Numbered from the stretch's first letter, positions 1 through 14,237 are shown. The stretch is 64,000 nt of DNA from Coffea arabica (GCF_036785885.1 NC_092329.1:3348001-3412000); one strand, 5' to 3'. Notes: generated from the sequence alone by a model not told the origin. A program made the numbers and translations.

Positions 1-1063
1 GCATCTTTGTACATAGAGCTTGTAGATGTTGGCATGTCCACTCACTTTTAGCTTCTGTGGGAGTCCTTTGGATGTGTTCCTCTAAGCACCAGATATCCTA
101 ATCTAATGTTTCATGAAACTTTTGATCGGGGTAGGGTGCGCCCGTCCCCTTAATTGATTGGTCTGAAACCTGCCATGTTTGGCGTTAAATAATAATACAT
201 CAGTTTTGATGGAACCATGATTTGGTAGTGGTCTCCCCTTCCAATGTTTTTAAGGAAGAAAATGGGAAGAAAAGTATACTAGCAAGTACTACTGGCCCAA
301 TCCTATTACAAGGGTTGATTTGCCAGCAGCAAATTATGAAAGCGTACAATTCTGTTTTTCTCTTTTGGCTGGTTTTAGAATATAAGAGTAAGATTACCTG
401 TGCGACTAGCATCCATTGTGTATGCATAGGATCATTGTGAACGTTAAACCAGCCCATACCGTATACTTGGTCTTGGCCTCTCGTCATCATCTGAACCACC
501 CCTCATCTTGAGCCTTGACTCTTGATAAGGTAGGTGTAATTCTCAAATGTAGAATCACAGGAGTCGGTGCTTCGGCATTGTAGAAGAAATGATCCTTTGT
601 GCGCCAAAAACAATAAAAAGAAGTGAATTTTTCCAGTTCCTTGGAAGTCTCTTTCCCGGTAATTATTCTATCAACTCAATCAAAGAGGGGAGTTCCCATG
701 GACGGAATAATTAAATCATTAGTGTAGGGGAAATGGCATGTCTGCATATCTTTCGCTGGTTCTGTTTTATTCAGGTCCTAATTTAGAATTGGAAAGAAAA
801 AGTTTTTACTGCATGATGACAATTTAATCAGTCAAATAAGTTTGGATAAATAGAACAACCAATGTACCATTCGCAATTTTGTTCAATGGAGCAGGTGAAA
901 CTGAAACCAAAAGCACTGTCGGGGGAATCGGACTCTCTCAATCCCATTTCTGTCAGAAGTGCAAGTACATTGCACGCATTGACGCTAGAGATGACCATTC
1001 AAGCCATTTTATTAGAGGATTTGGTAACGAAGTAGTTGATTAGGATTACTGTGGATTTGCATG
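1..1063. other. Upstream intergenic DNA, no gene recognised
   Basis: No reading frame here resembles a protein I know. The short frames around 200-500 on both strands overlap each other and have no recognisable motif. The first 200 bases could be the 3' end of a gene lying to the left, but nothing in the sequence proves it. Confidence 0.4.
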
Positions 1064-1077
1064 TATAAATCCACGTG
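1064..1077 (+). promoter_or_regulatory. TATA box and adjacent G-box of the peroxidase gene
   Basis: TATAAAT lies at 1064-1070, 83 bases before the peroxidase ATG, so a start site near 1095 and a short leader are expected. A palindromic CACGTG G-box follows directly at 1072-1077. It sits between the TATA box and the inferred start site, which is closer than G-boxes usually lie. That it binds bZIP or bHLH factors is an inference. Confidence 0.5.
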
Positions 1078-1152
1078 ATTTTGCTTATGAAGTCCACAAA
1101 ACAAACTCGTTCTGAAAAAGATCTAACTACATAGGATTTCAGTTCCAGACAA

Positions 1153-2655
<1,503 letters not shown>

Positions 2656-2824
2656 AAAAGACTTGCGTGTCTACCATCCAATATTGCAGTTTGCGTTGGA
2701 TTTACTCCGAACCAGCTTATCAAAAGTTCTGGGAAGTTTTCAATGTCTTGAAGATGCTCTAGTGTTCTGAAGATCATGCATTTATCTTCTTACTCTAAGA
2801 AAATGTGTAGATTCACCTAATAGT

Positions 2825-2830
2825 AATAAA
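2825..2830 (+). terminator. Polyadenylation signal of the peroxidase
   Basis: An exact AATAAA lies 170 bases after the stop codon, a normal 3'-UTR distance for a plant gene. The cleavage site itself cannot be seen. Confidence 0.45.
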
Positions 2831-2849
2831 TACTTTCCTGTCTTCCTCT

Positions 2850-4075
2850 GCTTATTAGAAAATTTGCCTGGTTCTTGAATTGTGATGCGTCACGTACACT
2901 GAAAAACGAAGCCTTCAAATGCAACCTACATAAAGCAGCTTGGACTTTCAAGACAAAATCTAGTTCACGCATTCCACTGTCTCAAGAAAGCCTGAAAATC
3001 CACCGTCCCAAAATCCAACCGGGTGATTGGAAGTACCTTTTCCCATCAACATCTCATTACACCCATTAAGAGACCAAAACGTGGAAAAACCAAGTCAACT
3101 GGTTCCCCCAGCTAGGGGAGTTAAAGCCTCACCGAGCTTAACATGCCAAATTCGCAAGAGAACATGGACAAGAAGGTGGCTTATGGCCTTCATCAAATAC
3201 AAAGTAGATAATAAACTTGTGCGTACGCCATCTAATATCTGATAGGTGTTGCTATACTGCAGGAAAATTGCAAACTTCTCTGATGATTAGAAAGCAAAAA
3301 CTGCAAACTGGCAAGTCAAAGTTTTCAATTGTGAAAAAAGACTTGCTCAATTGTGAAAAAGACTTGCCTTTATCAACAAATCCATTTTTCTTCATCAAAA
3401 AAGAGGAACATCTAACTGAGTCGTCAGGACATTATGCATGCGAACAATGACAACAGATGCCCCCCAAAGCTACTATACGTGTCAAGGTTCTTTTGAAAAT
3501 TCGCAGCTCCATCATCCGCTATATATGATGTTAACCCCTGAAATTCAATATGCCTAATTAGATACTTGCGCAAAATTAACGCAACTAAATCTGCTAGTAT
3601 GAAAATATTCTTATACTTCAAAAGGGTTTCTTTTTGTTGTTTTCCCCCTGCATGCATTATGTTTTCAAATTATTATCAATGTGATCTAGGTCGGATGAAT
3701 GCCAAGTAAATTGAACTTTAGCCAAGCAGGGATAAGCTGTTTTAGTGGGTATGCTAAATTATTCTTTCCAGAGATATCATTTAAAGTGTTACAAGAAATT
3801 CTACAAAGCTCGAGTTCAAGAATGAGCAAAAATCTAAAAGCATAAATGATGTTTAAAATTTTCATGAAATGGACACAACAACTCACCAACATTCTTTGAC
3901 AAAAATTTTCAGGTGACTCATTGAGCATTATAAATCCTGTATAAGTCCCTTCAAATTGCTCAATTATAATAGCACAAAAGAGCACACAGTACATAATTTT
4001 ATCTGTATCTTCTTCCTCCTCAGGCAAAACGATGTAGCGGGGGAAACAAATATGCTCAACTATGACATTTGTTTT
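2850..4075. other. Intergenic DNA, nothing recognised
   Basis: AT-rich sequence with only short overlapping frames on both strands. I see no conserved protein motif, RNA gene or paired terminal repeat. Confidence 0.4.
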
Positions 4076-4862
4076 GGGATAATCTCATGAACCATCCTTG
4101 AGGTTTTTGATAATTTTATTGAGCTTTCTTGAAATTTCAAAAATTACACCGATCTATTTTGATTTGTCACTTTTGATAACTATGAATCTCAGACTTGGTC
4201 AACAATTTGAATGAATACCTCCAAAATACCCTCAGCTCATAAAGTTCAATTACTTTTCATAGCAATTATAATATGTTTCGCACAAATATAAGAAAAGAGT
4301 ATCAAGTTTTCAATTTCATATTTTTTTTTGTTTGATAAGCAATTATGACAATAATTCTATGGTTATGACACAATGCTTTTAATGGTGCTTTACCATAGAT
4401 ACATATTCTTTCTAAGTTGGAGAAGAAAATATCTTCATAAGACTTTTAAACTGCGTGAATTTTTGGATTGATGGAATTACCAAAATTTGATAGTATTTTT
4501 TATCATTTCTTTTTGAATTAGTGTTGCTTTTGATACCAAAAAAAATTGACAAATAACAACTTGATCACTTTCAAAGTTGTTTAAAAAAAATGGTCACTAA
4601 TCCAACATTTAGGGTAGTTGGTGTTCATGGTTTTCTATAGTTTTACTAGTAAAAATATAAAAATGAGGAATAAAAAGGCAAAAAGGAAAAGAAAAAATAA
4701 TTATAAACCATTCTTTGTATATGCATACCTTTGTATGGATTTTAATTAAAATGTTAAAATTAGCATTGCCACTCTAGGAGGATAAGGGCGGTAAATATAA
4801 TTTTTAAAACCTTAAGAGGGTTCAATGAAATTATCAGAAACCTCTCATTAAACTTCTGAGAC
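4076..4862. mobile_element. Putative MITE ending just upstream of the GT4 gene
   Basis: The block at 4100-4123 (GAGGTTTTTGATAATTTTATTGA) reappears inverted at about 4821-4845 with only two changes. The interior is very AT-rich and has no coding frame. Phrases such as 'fails to keep aggregate rank' do not apply here; simply, paired near-terminal inverted repeats with an AT-rich non-coding interior are what a non-autonomous DNA transposon looks like. The right end lies about 85 bases before the glycosyltransferase ATG, so it may form part of that promoter. I could not identify a target-site duplication, so the outer ends are approximate. Confidence 0.4.
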
Positions 4863-4945
4863 TTGTTAGATCTGGCCAACCGACGCCGGGTACTGGGCAA
4901 ACTACACCGCTGACATCTGAATGCTCATATTTACAGCTTAGCAGG

Positions 4946-7900
4946 ATGGCCAAGAATTCGGCGGCGGTGAGAGGATGGCCACTGATGGTTCTGCTATTGA
5001 TAATCCTCTTCACCGCAATTATTTTCTTCATCAAAGCGGCTTATGATTCTTGCAATGCCCACGGGTATGTCCAGACAGAAAGTTTCAATCGGTTAAAGCC
5101 AATTCCTTCACTGAGATTCCAAGAAAGTCCTCTGGCTTTCATGAAGTTCAAGCTCGTTCTCCTAGTCTCCCACGAACTCTCCCTTTCTGGTACTCTTTTT
5201 TTATTTGGTTTCCTCTACTGATGCCAAACTCTTTGAGTACAATTGAGATGGATATGCAGGATTATATATTTTTTGTGGGATTCTCATAATTGGGTCCATT
5301 ATATATTTCATTATTGATTGTGTTATTTCATAACCTTTAGGCTACAGGAGATAGAAAAACTGAAGCTTTTTCTTTGTTGCTCTCTTAAACGATAATTAGG
5401 TGGTCCTTTGCTATTGATGGAACTTGCATTCTTGTTAAGTGGAGTTGGCACAGAAGTTGTGTGGATTACTAATCAAAAACCCGTGGAACCGGATGAAGTT
5501 ATTTACAGCTTGGAACACAAGATGCTGGAAAAAGGAGTAAAGGTAGTCCTAGGAAGTATGCTATTAAGTTTTTATGTCATATTTCTGCTTCGATTTAAAT
5601 ATTTTTTTTTTTTCAATTCTCAGTTGGGTTAGGTGTAGCTTTGACTTTACTTGCTTAGTTATATGTCTTTAGGTTTTTCCAGCTAAGGGTCAGGAGGCTA
5701 TTGATACTGCTCTAAAAGCTGATATGATCATTTTAAATACTGCTGTTGCTGGGAAGTGGCTCGATGCTGTCTTGAAGGAAGATGTTTCTCGTGTTCTTCC
5801 CAAGGTTTTGTGGTGGATTCATGAAATGCGAGGGCATTACTTTAAACTAGAGTATGTTAAGCACCTCCCTTTTGTTGCAGGTGCCATGATTGACTCGCAC
5901 ACCACAGCAGATTACTGGAAGAATAGGACCCAAGAGCGTTTAGGGTAACATTCTTAATATGCTCTACTACATGTAATAAGTAATCCCTAATGCATTTCCT
6001 GTCCGGTATTTATCTTTACTTCAAATGGTGCAGAATTAAGATGCCTGATACCTATGTTGTGCACCTTGGGAATAGCAATGACTTGATGGAAGTGGCTGAA
6101 GACACCGTGGCAAGAAGAGTCCTTCATGAGCATGTCAGGGAATCACTTGGAGTGCGAAAAGAAGATTTAGTATTTGCCATTATCAATAGTATGTTTTCTG
6201 GTTCATGAAAAATATATTCTCCTTCATTACCTTCTTTCTCCAATTAAAATTTGTTGTGGTCTTATGTAGTAGCCATCAAAGCATGATAGCAATGCCTGGA
6301 TACATATTAGATAGTCAGGTTAAGAACTCACATACGGACGGCGGATGTATGAAATAATGTTATGGATTCACCTGCATTTTGTGCTCCACTGCTGGTTTCT
6401 AATTTGAAAATAGATTATTGTGGGTGATGCCTATATCTTCTCCAACTGAATGTAACTTACAAACTTCTTTTTTTCTTTCAATAAGTTGAAACCCTTCAGT
6501 GTCGCTACCTTATATTTTTGGCCTGTTTTTTACTTCAGTTCATCCTTGGAGATTCTTTACCGATTTGTGCGGTTGTGTTGATATAACTTATGTAGATGTA
6601 AGCAAATCATTGGACCATTATGTTGCCTGCTTGAATTCTAAAATATGTTGTGCTGGTAATTTATCTTTTATATCTTTTTCCTCACCTTCTAATCAGAAGA
6701 TTCCATTCTCCATGACCTTCTTTCACTTTGTTTTTATGAGAGAGAAGTATTGTCTACTGTATTGTGTTCGCTATTATGGCACTTACTTTAAAAGTTATTT
6801 CTTCTTTGTTGAAATTCATTTGCAAAGTTCCTTTCGATATGTATCTCCTGAGCAATGGCATTGTACTATTCTAGGTGTTTCTCGTGGGAAAGGTCAGGAT
6901 CTGTTCCTCCGGTCATTCTATGAGAGTCTGCAAATTATTCAAGAGAAGAAACTGCAGGTTCCATCATTACATGCAGTAGTAGTTGGAAGTGACATGAATG
7001 CGCAGACCAAATTTGAAACAGAACTTCGTAACTTTGTAGTGGAGAAAAGGATTCACGACCGGGTCCACTTTGTGAATAAAACCCTTAATGTATCTCCTTA
7101 CCTTGCTTCAATTGATGTGCTTGTCCAGAACTCTCAGGTACTTTCTGCTAATTCACCTCATTTTAATGCGTTGCCGTTGGGTTTTAAGCAATAACCTAGT
7201 TGATCACTATGATCGTAATGGTACTTTATGGCCACTTTGCTTCAATAAATGTTGGAAGATTACTTCATTCACATGGTACTTTATGCTCACATGTAGTAAT
7301 CCAGCAGTTTGAATTTTGTTGATCTTTCATGTTGATTCTCTTTACGTGGTTTTTGTTATATTCTCTGCAGAATTTCGACTCCTTAACCTTTTCTTAAAAT
7401 GTAGGCCAGGGGAGAATGCTTTGGGAGGATTACTATTGAAGCTATGGCTTTCCAGCTACCTGTACTTGTGAGCCTTAAACCGTTCTCCCTGTTTCTTTTT
7501 CATTTTGTATCCATTTCTTTTTCGTATGAAACCATTTAAATGACATTGCTTGAGCTAGAATTTTAGTTTTTCTATTATTACAATTTACTCATCCGTGAAT
7601 TCTCCACCTAATTCAGCATCTGAATGATCAACCTTTTTATTGTGAATGGTATTAATTATTCTACTAGAAATGGAAAAGTGAACGTCCTCTGCCTTTTAAA
7701 TCGGCTTCTTGATTGAGTTGATATTCAGGCTATTAGACAGTGAGATCATGTATTTGTATGCAACCATCTTTGGCAAGGATCATTCTTGCTTCCACCGAAA
7801 CATAATGGAGAAAAAGGTCTACTGATTATGTCAGATAACCCACAGCAGGCTAAATTATTAACTCTACACATCTAGTAAAACAGATTATTTCCGTGGGATA

Positions 7901-8236
7901 AGTAGTTAATAGTCTAAATTTGTTGTATTTCAGCTCTGTTCTGCCTGTAAAATTGTTTGGTTACATGAATTATTCTCATAACAGGGCACAGCTGCTGGAG
8001 GCACAATGGAGATTGTACTAAACGGAACAACCGGATGGCTGCATCCTGCTGGAAAAGAAGGTGTGACAGCTCTTGCAGAGAACATTATCAAACTTTCAAC
8101 CGATGTTAATATGAGGCTGAGAATGGGCAAAAAGGGCTACGAGAGGGTCAAAGAAATATTCCTGGAACACCACATGTCACATAGAATTTCTGTTGTTTTA
8201 AAGGATGTTCTGCGTAAAGCAAAGAATAATGCTTAA
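4946..8236 (+). CDS. GT4-family glycosyltransferase, membrane-anchored (7 exons)
   Basis: Exons 4946-5189, 5400-5542, 5673-5944, 6034-6188, 6875-7137, 7405-7467 and 7985-8236 join in phase to give 463 residues. A single hydrophobic segment at about residues 11-31 near the N-terminus suggests a type II membrane protein, probably in the Golgi or ER. Around residue 83 the SGGPLLLMELA stretch is the glycine-rich nucleotide-sugar loop of GT-B enzymes. The retaining GT4 signature EX7E is complete (Glu363 and Glu371, in ECFGRITIE), followed by GTAAGG. This layout fits the CAZy GT4 / glycosyl transferase group 1 family. The acceptor and donor sugars cannot be deduced. The gene ends 293 bases from the stop codon of the convergent TLC gene. 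A degraded copy of its last exon and last intron lies at 52830-53621. Confidence 0.88.
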
Positions 8237-8529
8237 ACTTTTCTCTTCCCCCATCCATGTCACTGCAAAATCATAACATAGGAAGGGGAATGAAAATCAG
8301 AGTACCAGAAAACCTTGATCATCTTTATGATAGTGTCAAAGATGTGCCGCTTTTTATAGGAATGACATTAAAAATTTGAAAACTGTATGATATGATTGAC
8401 TGGTGTATAACCACCTCTTGAAATGTCAGCTCTCATCAAACTTCAAAACTTTTTGAAGCACTTTAGAAGTAATTGTAGAATTTCTTGGAGTCAAGAGAGT
8501 ATGAAGGCGCTGAACTTCCGGCAAGGGGG

Positions 8530-9841
8530 CTAGCTTGACTGCATCCTTCTGGATGACGTCCGTCTAGATAGTTTGTACATAACCATTTTTGCAATCTTGT
8601 AGAACCAGAAAGCACTGACAAGCTGCAGCCCCAGAGCCATTGCCTGAAAGAAAAAGGAAGAAAAAAAAAAAGATGCTCATACAGCATAAAACACAATAGG
8701 ATAGCGGAGAAAATTCAGTCTCTCCAAGGCCGAAGGGCATAGTAGCAGTGTACTATGCTAGGGTAAATTAAACTTTCACTAGATAAAGAAACTACCTTTA
8801 TGAGCAGCGGATTGTCGGCGGAGAGAGTCACGTAAGTGAGATATGGTCCACCAATCATTCTTGCAGATGTGAAGACGATTGCAAACAAGATCTGTTCCAA
8901 ATTAAAATTGGTTACAGCAGATATTGGAGCAAGATAAATATGGACATGTAACATACCACAGTTTCATTTCAGCTCTCTGCTAAATAATGTAACCAAATTA
9001 ACTGCAGATAATGAATGTGTAACTCTAATGCAGGGTGACTGACAGATTTTATAATATCAAAATTTGGAAGATAATGAAGTTGGGAGTTATGGGGATATGA
9101 ACTGACATCAACAGCCAAATTGAAGTCTGTGTTTTTGTAGCCCAGCTCTTTGAGGATCTCCCTCAAGTGCAGAAATGGACTGGATATCTCCGTAATCCAT
9201 AATGCTGCCACCATTTCTGTTCCACACTGCATCACAAAATTTTGATGTGAGTGAATTATAATGAACAGAGAATAAAGAACTACCAAAGCGAGTAATAAAT
9301 ACCCTCTGATGGGCAAGGCCTGCTCCAAGTCCGATAATAGTGACTAAATGATGAACTGCATTATCAATCTTGACGTTCTTGTCAAACTGGCAACAGACCA
9401 GATCATATATGAGATAAGCAGTGGTCACCGCCAGCGTTTGCATCTGCAACAACTTTAAACTACTTTAGTACTAAAAGGGGAATCACCAATTTCTTTCGAA
9501 ATCTTGAACTTTGTATTCTTCCAAATTTGTTCAGCAAGAAAACCAGCAGAAAAAGACGAGCAAGCTTAACTGGCACTGATACACAACTAGATACTCTACA
9601 GAGGAAGGATTCAGTGACGTGCCTGTCTTGGAGAAGATTTTGAGGCCAAGGGAGAAACGGGGCTGCTCCAATCTTGAACAGAAAGACAAGCCAAAACAAC
9701 TGCCAAAGTTGCATGGACTGTTGAGACCAGGCGATTGCAGAAATCAAACGAACGTTTGGGAAAGATCCTTCTGGCTATCAAGAACAATGTTGTCCATGAA
9801 ATGACACCAAATACAACTACATTCGCCATATAATCCTCCAT
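8530..9841 (-). CDS. TLC-domain (TRAM/LAG1/CLN8) multi-pass membrane protein (5 exons)
   Basis: Reading on the minus strand, exons 9841-9623, 9443-9303, 9226-9107, 8891-8796 and 8643-8530 join in phase 0 at every junction and encode 229 residues. Several hydrophobic segments alternate with short loops. The family's conserved histidine pair appears as DNAVHHLVTIIGL, followed by EMVAALWITEISSPFLHLR and a late ALGLQLVSAFWFYKI helix. This is the TLC lipid-sensing family. From memory it is closest to Arabidopsis At4g10360-type proteins, small non-ceramide-synthase members. The exact function is unknown. Intron 1 begins with GC (9622-9621, context CAG|GCACGT) rather than GT; the only nearby GT would break the frame. 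The gene is convergent with the glycosyltransferase. Confidence 0.88.
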
Positions 9842-11728
9842 CTAGTTTGAGCTGCTGAAAATGCTGATGCTAATGGAAGCAGGGACAAGTTCTATTTGAT
9901 TAGATAGACAAGCTCGAGCTGTTGAGTAACAATGAGTAAAAGATTTAAGAGGAAGCTAAGCTAAGCTTTTTTGAGAAGGAAAAGCCAGTAATGAATGTTC
10001 CTAATCTTCATCAGGAATAGATCTTTCTACTTTCTACTTTCTGGTTTCTGGTTGGGAGTGTATGGAAAGAAAATTCCATAATTCAGGGCCCTCATCAATT
10101 TGAGATTTAAACCGATCAAAGAAAAATAATAATAGCAGGTCGGTTAGGTGGCATTTCTATGGTTTCGAGTGCGTTGTTCACCAAATTTGATATCCCCATT
10201 TCGAATTTGACCAAGAAAAAATAACCACGTACCCCAACTCATAACTACAACAAAATTCGTACATATATGGACAGGTAATCGATGGAGAACTGCATTTAAG
10301 GTCGATAATTCCGTTGCCCATGAAACAGCTCTTGGGTAGCCAGTTCATTGCAGAAAAGCCTGTACAAGTCAAATAGTATCAAGAATTTAAGTTGAAATCA
10401 ACAGTTAACGGACCACCCACGGGTTGCAATCTGATTGTCATCTTCTTCATTATTTCGTACCACTAAGACTTTAATGCGGTGGCCTCCTCCTTGTGATACA
10501 CTAGGAATCCCAGATAGAATATTCATTCGAGGGTTCCTCTACCTTTTTTCAAAGGAAATTATCATTTCTACATGATTGGACTCTTTAGGCTGAGCCCCCA
10601 GCATGATACACTTTCTTTCCTTGAGATTAGTACGAGTGTCACTTGCTCTCCGTTTTAATTCCACCAAATTTCACGTCAAATCTTAAATTATTAAAAACTA
10701 ATTAGTTTTCCTTTCAGAACAACATTTAAACAAAAAAATTTACACGAGTCTGCAGCTTCCAGTATACAAATTAAAATGAATTTTTTATAAGAAAAAAAAA
10801 ATTAGAAGTTACCATGAGTTGATAATAATCCTAGGTAAATTTGTTATACTTCATTGTACACCGAGATTGCCCACTTGAACCGTTGCTGAAATATATGTTC
10901 AATTTCATAATAAATGATTAAACAGAGATTCCAGAATTTTATATGTGATTTTGAATCTCAGCTTAGTGTACAGATATCCCAAGAAATTCTTAAATGCAGC
11001 GACTGTGATAGTTAGTAGATTATGTAGTAGGACCGACTGAATAAAAATAATTTGAAAATCTTCAAAGAAGTGCTTAGAAGCTAAATAATGGAAACCTCCT
11101 TGTTGTCTATTGATTAATTGGACTATAAGATACTAAGTAATGCATTCACATTTTGCGGAAAGTAATGGATTATATGATAAGGTGGAACAGATAGTAAGTA
11201 GAAGGTTTTGAATTTAAGACCTTTAATTTACCAAGAAAAAAAATTTTCATTTTTCTCTGGCTTAAAAAAAAGCCTAAACTCAATTTAATCAAATGGGTGC
11301 TAGAGTGGAAGCCCAAGTTTAATCGTGACAGGCCTCACTCGTCCCCATCTACATCATAATCATTTAGTCCTGGTCCATAATCAAGTAAGCTAATTTCAGT
11401 AATTAAGACTAGAACGAAGTATCTCCACAAGAATTTTTTGGCATATAATTAAAAGGGCCTACATTTCTTTCGCTTGCACCTCTTGTATTAGACTGAGTGT
11501 GCCATGGAATAGAATTAGATAAGATGATATAGTTTGGATACTTTTAAGTTCAAATCCTGTAGCCAACTATCCTTCATTGTTAACCTTTATGTATTGTCGT
11601 GATTCCCTATTGCGTTGGGTATGTAGCCTGTCCTGGCCATTTTCCCAACCCAAAAGGTTTGGCAATTGTGATCTGATCTAACCTTAAAATGGTTTGCAAG
11701 ACACAGTAGATCACAAAGGGATGGCGAC
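9842..11728. other. Intergenic DNA upstream of the TLC gene
   Basis: This stretch contains the promoter side of the minus-strand TLC gene followed by AT-rich DNA. I see no credible coding frame, RNA gene or bounded repeat. Confidence 0.4.
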
Positions 11729-11731
11729 TAA

Positions 11732-12645
11732 GGTTTTGTTTGATAAAATTGAATCTGAATTCTGAAATCTAAATACTGAATTAATTAATTTACTGAATTT
11801 TAAGCATTGAAAAGAAACATATGAATGTCTTAATTTTAATACTAAACCTATTTATACTGTTTGATAAATATTTATAACTGAATGCTTAATAAGTTTAATT
11901 TGACAATTTTGCCCTTATATCTTTTCATTCAAAAAAGAAATAGAACCTATGATTTGATTAGATTAAAATTGTTAGGTATGAAAATGACAGTATTTATTTT
12001 TAAATCAAATTAATATAAAAGATGAAATATATTATATGAGGAGTATGGAGAAGATATGAAAGTCATTAAAAAGGGAGAAAAGAGAAACTGAAAACCGTTA
12101 GATAGAGAATATCATATTATTTAATTAAATAAGAATTTTGAACATAATTAATAAATAAGGGTAAATTTGGTAGATAAGATATGGTAGTTGAAGTAATTAC
12201 TCTCTCTGTCCCATTTTGATAGTCCTAGTTTTTTTTTTCACACAGTTTAAGAAAAAGTAGTTAACTTCATTGGAAAAACAAATTTAGATTACTATTTTCC
12301 TAAAATAAACTTACATTAAATAAAGTTGGCTTTTCATATATCAATATGTTTTGGAAAATCTAAATGCATTAAATGGGGTAGATTATATTCAATACTAACA
12401 ATCTATATTAAATAAGGTAATTTATAGTAATAACAACATACATTAAATAAGGGTATTTTAGAGAAATTAAAAGACAACTATATTCTTCAATTGGAAAGTG
12501 GACTACAATTTGGGACAGACGAAAAACAAAAACAAAAAAATACATACAAGTTCAGCAGATAGATTTTCATTTACCAAACACTCAAAATATCTGAATATCT
12601 GAAAAGATTCAATTTCAGCACTTTTTTATGTTATCAAACTGATCC
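11732..12645. mobile_element. PIF/Harbinger-like MITE with TAA target duplication
   Basis: The left end GGTTTTGTTTGATAA is matched by the inverted right end TTATCAAACTGATCC. TAA flanks both sides (11729-11731 and 12646-12648), the 3-bp duplication expected of PIF/Harbinger elements. The interior is AT-rich and non-coding, so the element depends on a transposase made elsewhere. A second, Stowaway-like element appears to be nested inside it. Confidence 0.6.
12200..12526. mobile_element. Nested Stowaway-like MITE
   Basis: The left end CTCTCTCTGTCCCATTTTGATAG follows a TA dinucleotide (12198-12199). A degenerate inverted counterpart, CTACAATTTGGGACAGACG, lies near 12503-12521. The 'CTCTCTGTCCC' end is typical of Tc1/mariner-derived Stowaway MITEs. 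The right boundary is blurred by an A-rich run, so the end coordinate is approximate. Confidence 0.45.
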
Positions 12646-12969
12646 TAAAAAGCATGCGTCACGGAAAGTTTGGGCTTTTCAGAAAATGGTGTCGTTTTCT
12701 TGGCCAAATTTCTAGTGGGGGTGGGGCTTTTTGGGAGGGGGGTGATGCGGTTTCAAATAATTATATGATGCAAGAGATTAAAGTTCTATTGAACATATTC
12801 TTAATCTGATCATTGATTTTAAGTACAATTTCTTCATTATTTTTCTTGGTTCAAAAAAATTGAAAAAAATGGGTTAACCTCCCATTTTAAGGTTGCCTGA
12901 GGATTTAGAGATCCAGAATCCTAATCTTTCTTTTCCTTCTCCACTTCTTAAAATCCACCATTTTCTTGT

Positions 12970-13110
12970 TAAATGGAAGATGGGCAGGTGAAGAGAGAGG
13001 AGGAAGGGAGGGTGGCGGGGGAAAGAATGAAAAAAGAGAGGAAGAGAGAAGAGGAGAAAGAGGGGAAGGAGGAAAGGGAGGGAGAGACGGAAAAATGGAA
13101 GGAAGGGTGA
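12970..13110. repeat. Purine-rich GA tract
   Basis: About 140 bases consist almost entirely of G and A, in irregular GAGA/GGAGG runs on the plus strand. It is not a clean microsatellite. Such tracts can bind GAGA-type (BBR/BPC) factors or form triplexes, but no role is shown here. Confidence 0.6.
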
Positions 13111-14200
13111 GCCGGCTTTGGCAACTGCAGAAGAAGTGAAAATGATTGAGAAAGGTGGTGAGAGGATTGAGAAATTGGGTGTGTGCTTTTCAGTATTTTA
13201 GGTGTGCATTTAAAAATTTTGTAACGTTTTAAAAAATTCCTATGGATAGAATTGTTAAAAAAAAAACCAGTATATTAGAAACTGAAAAAAAAAAATTCAC
13301 CACCTAGAATTAACTTTCGTTTCTCCAGTATTCATAGAATTAACATTTTTTTAAAAAAAAAAATTAAAAGAAGGAGAAGAAGAACCGAAGAAGTAGTTGC
13401 TATGGCAGGTTGCTTTGCCATTTACCATTCTTTAATAACAGAGGAATCAACGCAGCACCAGCAATTCAATGACTAGCCACCGGAACCATCTCAGTCATAC
13501 CGTCCACTTCTTCAACTAATTTTGCTTGTACAATATCCAATTTTTCCATTGAGATCGAGCACCATAATAATAATGACTTTTAGAATCGTCGGATGCTATT
13601 ATTGTAATTCCAAAACAAGCCTTTCCACAGTTAGATCATTGTTGTTGTGTGGGTTTGCAATAGTACGGAATAAATCCAGTTTCTTCTTAATGAATGCTCA
13701 ATTGCTCATCATGATCATACTACTACTACATCCTTTGAAACTCAATTCTCAAGGAACGTTAATTTCCCAGGAAACAGGAACCAAACAATAAAAACAAACA
13801 AAAAAGATGGCCAAACAAGAAGTTTAGACCTTAATTACGGCAAGATCTTACACATCAAAAGTCGAGAATAACAATAACAATAGATATTCTAGTCTAAAAA
13901 CAGGGACATAATTAAACATCAAGTGAAAATTGAAAGAGCAGTAAGTCAACACAAACGATTCAATTCCCATGGTAATACTGCATCATTTACATGCCAAATA
14001 AGCCAGTCCCCACATCACTCTTTTTTTTTTTTTTTTTTTTTGACTGCTTAAGCAGTTTTCCATCACCTTATCTCAGATGCTAATTATAACTAAATAGTAA
14101 TATACTTTTAATTCAATAGGACGGCTACTACTCATCATCCCCCTCTCCACCACACATTCAATGGGCACAGTGAAGGCTGTTGGCAAACAAAATACTATTG
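13111..14200. other. Intergenic DNA downstream of the bZIP gene
   Basis: AT-rich, with an 89-codon frame at 13522-13791 that has no recognisable domain and looks like chance. A run of about 20 T lies at 14022-14041. The bZIP 3' UTR probably occupies the right edge. Confidence 0.4.
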
Positions 14201-14237
14201 ATCAGCAGGCCAAGTTGGTGATCAAAATAATCACCAA

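Noticed and set aside
6499-7194. 231-codon plus-strand frame
   Set aside because: It joins intron 4 of the GT4 gene to exon 5; only the part from 6875 is coding.
8969-9328. 119-codon minus-strand frame
   Set aside because: It runs through introns 2 and 3 of the TLC gene; only exon 3 within it fits the homologous protein.
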